NCBI GenBank assembly: GCA_001643675.2
Contig: LSRY02000024.1
Coordinates: forward strand, 1,242,001-1,306,000
DNA from: Monocercomonoides exilis
Taxonomy: Eukaryota > Preaxostyla > Oxymonadida > Polymastigidae
Reading direction: 5' to 3'
Length of the DNA: 64,000 nt
Shown: positions 58,001-64,000 of the stretch, in pieces
How the letters are laid out: each line of letters opens with the position of its first letter
Numbering within the stretch: the first letter of the stretch is position 1
Notes under the pieces: generated by a model
Database searches by the model: none
What the model was told of the DNA's origin: nothing
Seen by the model: only the letters and a program-made list of their open reading frames with translations
Position numbers and translations under genes: made by a program

Positions 58001-61000
58001 TCGACAGCTGTTGTTATTTTTTCTCCTGCCATCGCTTTCTTATCACTGCTGACATGTAAATTTGATGCATCGCCCACTTCGCTCAGAATACCCACAAACT
58101 CTGCAGCACTCCCCACCTTTTCTATCACCCCGTTTTTGCTCATTGAAATGACACAGTCAAACTTCGGCAGGAACTTCGTGTGGTGTGTTGCCATCAGCAC
58201 AGTCTTTCCCTTCAGATAGTCTGCAATGCACTCATCCACAATGTGCTGTCCAACATGTGCATCGACACTCGCCAGCACATCGTCAAACAGAAATACCTCA
58301 GACGACGAGTATATCGCCCGTGCCAGCGCCACCCGCATCTTCTGCCCGCCAGACAGATTTATCCCTCTCTCTCCTATTTCTGTCTCATCGCCGCCAGGAA
58401 GAATAGCCAAGTCTGGTTCCAAACAGCTCACAGACACAACACGACGGTAGCGCTGGGCATCAAATGGCTCTCCAAAGAGAATGTTGTCTTTGACTGTTGT
58501 ATTCAAAATCCATGGGATCTGAACAGAAAAACAGAATAAAAAAAGAAAACAAAAAAATAATTATTTTGTTTAAAAACGAATTTATTCCTTGCTTAATAAA
58601 GGGGAAAAAAAATATATCGAAAGAAACAAACCTGAGGAATGTAAGCGACTTTTCCTTTGACGAATCCTCTTCCCTTGACACATACCATCTCTCCCAGCAG
58701 CGCCTGCAGCACAGCTGACTTCCCACAGCCAACAGGGCCGACGAGGAGTGTGTGTGTCTGTCTTTTGAGTGAGAAAGTGAGCGAGTGAATGGAAGGCACA
58801 GGATTTTCCAATGGAACAAGCATTGTCGTGCTGTTCTGGACAAATTCCTTCGCAAGCAGCACATTCAAAAAGCGACGAAACAGCGACGTACATTTGGATG
58901 ATGAGGATGAAGTAGAATTTGGAGAGGAAGAAGAAGAGGAAGAAGACGAGATCGAATGCTGTTTCTCTTCTCTTCTTCTTTCTTTTTCATTTGACTTTTC
59001 TTCATTCTCTTTATCCTCAGGTGTTTTCATTTCATTTCCTTCTTTTTCATTCTTTTTCCCTCTTCCTTTTCCGCCCCCGCTTCCTCTTTTCTTTTGCTGT
59101 TCGTATCTCGACCAGGCAAATGAGGCATTCTTCAGGCAAATCACAACATTGCTATCTTCATTCGGCAATTCTTCGTCTTCTGCCTCTTTTTCATCTGAAT
59201 TGCCCAATCCTGATAGATTGTCCATCTCAATCATTATTTTCTCCTCGCTCGCAACAATTGCTCCAACCTTCGTCAGATCTGCTTTATTAACATTGTTTTT
59301 ATTCTTGCTCTCTTCTTCCACAAATTTCATTTTATCTCCTGCTATCGTATCATCATCATCATCATCAACATCAACATCAATTTCTTCTTCTTTTTCTCTC
59401 TGTTCTTCGAATCTTCCTCTTCCCTCTCTTTTGGTTCTCCCAATTTTCTTTCTTCTTTTCTCTTCTTGTTCGTACAAAGGAGGTTCCGTCACACCTTCCT
59501 CAATATCATTTTTCAAAGGCTTCAAATCCTCTTCATCTCCTTCGTCATCTCCTCCCTTAAGCGCCTTCGATGTTCCATGTCTCGAATTCTGTTTATATTC
59601 TTTCCTTTTCTTTTTCATCATCTTTGCTTTGCTCTTTCTCTCTCTCTCTTTCTGAAGCTCTGCCCTTTTCTGTTGCATCCTTTTCTTCCTGGCCCACTCT
59701 TCGTCACTTCTCTTGCTCTCTTCCACAATCTGCTCTCTCGCCGCTTTTCCTCCGCCTCCAACCAAAGTATCTGTGCACAAAAATGAACCGATCCGCTCCA
59801 GCACGATTTTTGTATCGAGGAACGAAGAGATAAAGCTGGGGATGCGGGAGATCAGCGGGCGGAGGCCGTCCACAAGTGTGATGGTTGGGAAGATGTCAGA
59901 CGCCACCAGCGGAAGATGCCTTGCAAAACGGATGCTGACAATGACCACAATCGCAATGACACTCGCCGAGTTTCCGATGACAGATGCAACTGTCTGGCGC
60001 ATTTGCTGTGAAGCAGGAGATGTTCAACAATCATTCAAGCGCATTCATATTTTGTCACAGATTGAAAGGGAGGGTTTAAAAAGTTTTACGAAAAGTTTTG
60101 CAATTTTTCCAAAAATGAAACATTCAGAAAAATTCGAGTAAGTTGAGAAAAAGAAACTAAAAACAGAGAATCATCAAACAATTTTCTTCAACAATTTTTG
60201 CTCATTGTTTCTGTGATGATTAATGCGTTCTTTCATTGGCTCTTCCCATGCATTCATCTTTATAATCTGCACAAAAAATAGTTACATTTGAGTGTTAAAA
60301 AAATGAAATGAAAAAAAAGAAAAAAGATGAATTTTTTCAAACTTTCATTCCATGAATCGCTTCTGTAATCTTCTTTACTTTTGCATCGCCTTCTCTCATC
60401 AAAGCGCGTCTGACATTTCGTGTTCCTCGTGCAATTAGAGATGAAAGAGGCGTCAAGATTGATAGAATGACAACACCCCACAAGGAGCTCCAATCCAAAA
60501 AATTCACGAGGAAAATGCATGAAAGCATGAATCTCAACGGAATATCAGCAAGCATTGTCACAAAATCTATCAACATCATAATCCTATGGATATCGCTTGT
60601 TGAAATGTTTAATAACTGGCCAGTTCCAATTTGCATCTTCGCATCTTCGCTAAGTGTAATTGTGCGCTTAAAAATAAGTCCAGAAAGTCCAATTTTAAGT
60701 TTATTTTGCATCAAAGAAGTAAGTTGATAGGACCAAGTGTCAACGATATTGCATATTAATCTACTTCCAAAAATCAGAACAGAAACAACAATTCCATGAA
60801 GTATTGTTCCATGAGGATCAGATGCCCACTGAAGCAAATGTCTAAGTATGTACGTTTCAGTATAATTGAATGCTTATGAAAATATTTAGTTAAATAAATG
60901 TTCTTCAGTAAGAATGGATATAAAGAATAAACCTGTAGAAATTAATTGAAGAATCAAAGCCAAAATAAACATTGCCCTAACATATTTAAGAGAAACTAGA

Positions 61001-61367
61001 AACAAAGATGGCCTAAAAATACACAGATAGTTAAGTTTTCAAAAGATTTTTCAACACTGAATATCGCAAACTTTTCTTTTTCTGTTTCTTTTTCCCAGAT
61101 TAATTCAAGTTCGCGCACATTTGGACGACATTCATTTGCAAAGTATGTAAAGGGGAAAAAATTTTCATCGAATGGCTTTTCGGAACAACAATTAACGAAG
61201 AAATACATTAAACAAATTAACCTTTTCATTTGCACGAGCAATTGCAGGCTTTGTAAAATAAAATGTTAATTTTGATAAAAAGCCTGCATTCTTATATCTA
61301 TTTAAACATATGAATAAATGCGATAACAATAAACACTTACAAACAAATCTGTTTTTAATTTTACCAT
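55077..61367 (-). CDS. ABCC/MRP-type ABC transporter, nine exons
   Basis: Exons (minus): 61367-61341, 61290-61222, 61175-61072, 61012-60933, 60872-60343, 60266-60180, 60005-58632, 58518-55306 and 55199-55077, all in phase, 1,868 residues. The start MVKLKTDLFNAGFLSKLTFYF and the lack of a TMD0 fit short ABCC proteins. TMD1 ends with the GMKIIKMNAWEEP signature loop. NBD1 has GPVGCGKSA (Walker A), IPQIPWILNTTVKDNI (Q-loop), LSGGQKMRVALARA and VFLFDDVLASVD. NBD2 has GRTGSGKST, STVPQEATLFEG, LSVGQRQLLCLARG, ILMDEATASVD and the His switch in ITIAHRLST. The last exon supplies the usual C-terminus (KELLFNEGTRLQAM). A charged insertion of over 250 residues precedes NBD1 (one segment lies between ASFAW and Walker A), and a poly-Ser stretch (about residues 1147-1200) links NBD1 to TMD2. 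It likely exports organic anions or conjugates across a membrane; the substrate is unknown. Confidence 0.9.
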
Positions 61368-61847
61368 TTCGAAAAAATTATTTAATGGTTAACAAAAAGA
61401 ACAAAATTTGTTCTTTTTGTTTTTGAGAAAAAACTGAGATTTGTATCAAACTTTTTCAGCAAACATATCATTATAAATCAATTGAAACAATGCAAAAAAT
61501 TACAGGAAAACTTTTTTAAATTGAGAAAATGTTTAAAAAATCTCGAATGGAACAAAATTCATAAGGGAAAATATTTTGTCCCAAATATTTTCCCATTTCA
61601 AATAATATTTATTTCATCAGACAGTTTGAAAATAACATGCTCAATGAATATTTGAAAAGAATTGGAATGTTTCAAACATTTATGAATCTTTTTCTTTCAC
61701 ACTTTGATGCAAAAAATAATTATTTGTGAAAAAAAATTCAACGAAATTGTTGAATAATTTCCGTCCAAGAATAATGCTTATGAAATAAATAGAAAAAAAT
61801 AAAAAGAAATTTTTGAGTTATAAAACTCGAAATAATACCTCAAACGA
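61368..61847. other. AT-rich intergenic DNA
   Basis: Lies between the ABC transporter start and the 3' end of the next minus-strand pseudogene. It contains an inverted ACAAATTT/TTTGTTCTTTTTG-like stretch around 61396-61423 (AACAAAAAGAACAAAATTTG followed by TTCTTTTTG) that could form a small hairpin. Nothing else seen. Confidence 0.4.
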
Positions 61848-63298
61848 TTACAAAATAATCCGAAATGAGCCACGATAAACGATCAAGATGTTTTTTATCG
61901 AAAAATTCATATCATTCATTAAAGCTGATGTGATATCTTCGCATCCTTCTTCTTCCATCTTTTCAAGCATTTTCCTTTTGGTTGCCTTTCTTTTCTCTTC
62001 CTTCATTTTGTTTTTCTCCTTTACTTTTAATCGACTTAAAATATTCAAAGAGAAAAGAAAATAATATTTCATCAAATTGTCATTTAATGTTGGTTGCTGA
62101 ACCTCATCCAAAACAGCATCAATTGCCTCGCCTTTCAATAAGTCTTCAACATGTGCAACTCTTTTTACTGCATCCTTTAGTTGATATGTGCATTTCCTGC
62201 TTATTTCTTCGTAATTGTCCCTTGCTGCTCGATGCACCTGAACAAAGCTGCTCAAAAGCTCAAGAAATTCTTCATTCCCCAATCGGAAACTGCGAAAATA
62301 AAACACCAACATTTGGAGCCATCTCATCAAAGCAAGCTCTTCTTTAGTCTCTTTTCTCACTTTCTCCGCTTTTTTCTCTCTCTTCCAATCAACACCATTT
62401 GCCAGCTCTTCTAGTTCTCTTGCTGCTTCTCTTTCAAAATGCCGTTCATTCGCAATCGCTTCTTCCAAGCATTTGTCGTTGAAATATCTATTAATCAAAA
62501 ACTTCCAAGCAGACTATTAGGCGAGTCGTGTCAGATTCCGATGTTCCTGATGATGTTGAATAATTTCTTTGATTTCATTGTCGTAAAGTTCTTTTTCTAT
62601 TTCCTTTTAAAAAATGTGAAAAAATATCAATAAAGTCAAAAAGGAAAAAGAAGTGCTCACACATAAAATTCATCATGACAACTCAATGCCAAAAATGCCA
62701 TTTCCTTCTCTTTTTGAGCTTCCTCGTTTTCCTCTTTCTTCAACGCAGCTTTCAGCAGACATGGCACGCAAACAGATATCAATTGTGATGAAGCCCCAAC
62801 GTTTAACAAAACATTGCTTTCGCAAAGTTCAGTAAGAAGATTTTCGTTTCTTTTCTCTTTTTTCTTCTCTTCATCGTCAATCATCTTCAAAAATCTTCTC
62901 TTCAACGAAGAAAATAAAAAACCGAAGTTTATTATGTTAAATAACATGCTGCGATATCCCATGTGCTTCAAAAGCAAGATTGCATTTCCCATCGTCAGTT
63001 TTTCTTCCTTAATCATTTGATCGATTTTCTCGAACAGTTCTTTTGTGAATGTTGAATAAAGTTCCTCTTTATTCATTTCATCAATCAATCTGTTCATTTC
63101 TTTAATTTTCTCTTTTTGTTCTGAAACGCTGCAGCTTTTCAATTCCTCAAGTAATTCTAAAGAAAAAAATTTTATTCCAATGATAAAAGCCATTGAGCCT
63201 TCGAAAAAACGGTGAAAAATGAACAAATTTGAAAACTTTTCCTTTGGGGCCATCTCTCGATTTCTGTCTTCGGTTCTACAATCAATGAATTCTTCCAT
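61848..63298 (-). pseudogene. helical protein of unknown family, two in-frame stops
   Basis: Exon 1 runs from the ATG at 63298 to 62663. A 59-bp intron (donor GTGTGA, acceptor AAAAG) follows, then exon 2 from 62603 to 61848, about 460 residues. Exon 2 contains the adjacent codons TAA and TAG at 62519-62514. The reading frame is coding-like on both sides (ELYDNEIKEIIQHHQEH before; SAWKFLINRYFNDKCLEEA after), so these look like nonsense changes rather than a true end. The protein is Glu/Lys-rich and helical, with MAPKEKFSNLFI near the start and AILLLKHMGYRS in the middle; a HEAT/armadillo-like helical fold is possible. There is no signal peptide. If translated as it stands, it would end about 240 residues in. 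The family is unknown to me. Confidence 0.6.
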
Positions 63299-63580
63299 TC
63301 TGTTTATTTAGAGTGCATTCCATTCGCAATGAATATACCCAACAATTAAGCAAAATCAAATAAATATCAAACATCGTTCACGATCCAACAAATTGAGAAG
63401 GTTACAGTCGCTATCCCAATTGTTTTGCTTTATTAATAAAGATTTGGAAACGAGTTCTATGAAAGCAGCCTGATATGGCTGAACAAGGCAAGAAATGTTA
63501 GTTTTTTGTTTCTTGTTGATCAAACCAACAAATATTCATTAAAAACAAATGGAGAATTGTTATTCGATTCATGATGCTCC

Positions 63581-64000
63581 ATGAAATTGATTTCTTCCCC
63601 TTTTGGAACAGAATTAATTAAAGATATAGAAATGGAACTTGATGGGAGAAGACAACTGCAATCAAGCAAAAGGATTGAGAAGAAGATTTTCATGACTTTT
63701 TTTGAGTTATTGATTGTCTTGTCGAAAGCCAAAGAACAGCTAATGCTTGCATTCTTGAAGGTCCTCATTGGTTATTTTATTTAACAGATTCTGATTTCAT
63801 TGAAAAGGATTGAAGTGATTGCTGAAGACAAAAGAAGTGAAAAGTTCCAAAATCGAAATGGATAAAACAAGCAAAACGTCAATTGCAATTCTTCACAAAA
63901 AAAATCAAACGAATGGCAGAAGAACAAGGTTGGATGGTTCAATTGCAACAGCATCATGGGCTATCAAAAAATGGTTTATAAAAGGCAAATCTATCAAAAT
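63581..64000 (+). CDS. uncertain plus-strand coding fragments at the window edge
   Basis: From ATG 63581 (or 63632) a frame reads a charged, helical peptide (MELDGRRQLQSSKRIEKKIF, FFELLIVLSKAKEQ) to 63784. Skipping a 27-bp GT-AG segment (63761-63787) would extend it as ILISLKRIEVIAEDKRSEKF to a TAA near 63865, but such an intron would be unusually short here. A different frame from ATG 63859 stays open to the window edge (MDKTSKTSIAILHKKNQ). These may be exons of one gene or decayed pieces. No family is recognised. Confidence 0.25.

Noticed and set aside
58789-59655. 288-codon plus-strand Ser/Phe-rich frame
   Set aside because: Antisense of the charged insertion of the ABC transporter; the sense strand has splice-consistent ABCC motifs.
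24645-63298. Alternative genetic code (TAA/TAG as Gln)
   Set aside because: Intact conserved genes here end in TAA or TGA and contain no in-frame TAA or TAG over thousands of codons.
1-64000. tRNA, rRNA or CRISPR arrays
   Set aside because: No paired cloverleaf with a T-loop GTTCRA motif, no rRNA-like GC-rich conserved blocks, and no regularly spaced identical repeats with unique spacers.

Overview
The window is a eukaryotic nuclear sequence from a protist. Coding regions are GC-richer and the spaces between genes are very AT-rich. Genes carry short GT-AG introns (46 to about 240 bp), and many proteins are swollen by poly-Ser, acidic or Gln-rich tracts. The standard genetic code fits: intact genes end in TAA or TGA and use CAA/CAG freely. 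Large parallel beta-helix (pectin-lyase-like) membrane proteins, a beta-helix/transmembrane/kinase-like receptor and the intron style suggest a metamonad, most likely an oxymonad such as Monocercomonoides. That is an inference from style, not a database match.

Layout, left to right. 1-3640 is AT-rich and holds a decayed Tc1/mariner element (about 1371-2770) with recognisable inverted ends. 3641-4252 (-) is a single-exon NADAR protein. 4431-10171 (+) is a signal-peptide beta-helix membrane protein. 11101-11757 (-) is a calmodulin-like protein whose start codon lies alone in its first exon. 12013-14227 (-) is an unrecognised coiled-coil protein. 14858-19063 (+) is a double DH-PH RhoGEF. 19401-23991 (-) is a SMARCD/Swp73 (BAF60) chromatin-remodelling subunit with huge insertions. 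24645-30577 (-) is a broken beta-helix receptor with a kinase-like tail. 31255-33300 (+) is a protein made of 22 copies of a 30-residue repeat. 34055-34950 (-) is an IS1595/Merlin-type transposase relic. 35759-39725 (+) is a GPR180/GOST-like seven-transmembrane protein. 39937-44968 (+) is a beta-propeller protein in six exons. 45163-54171 (+) is a giant TAF2. 55077-61367 (-) is an ABCC/MRP transporter in nine exons. 61848-63298 (-) is a pseudogene broken by two adjacent stop codons.

Most genes here only make sense after splicing. I rebuilt the introns by hand by matching reading-frame phase across GT-AG boundaries and protein-family fit. About 31 introns were placed. Thirteen donors begin GTTTG, whereas GTAAG occurs only twice. 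Introns pile up at the 5' ends of long genes, while multi-kilobase 3' exons have none.

Functionally the intact genes are unrelated housekeeping and signalling genes: transcription initiation (TAF2), chromatin remodelling (SMARCD), Rho and calcium signalling, membrane transport and surface proteins. There is no operon logic. Two transposon relics and two pseudogenes mark the decaying parts. No CRISPR array, rRNA or convincing tRNA was seen.
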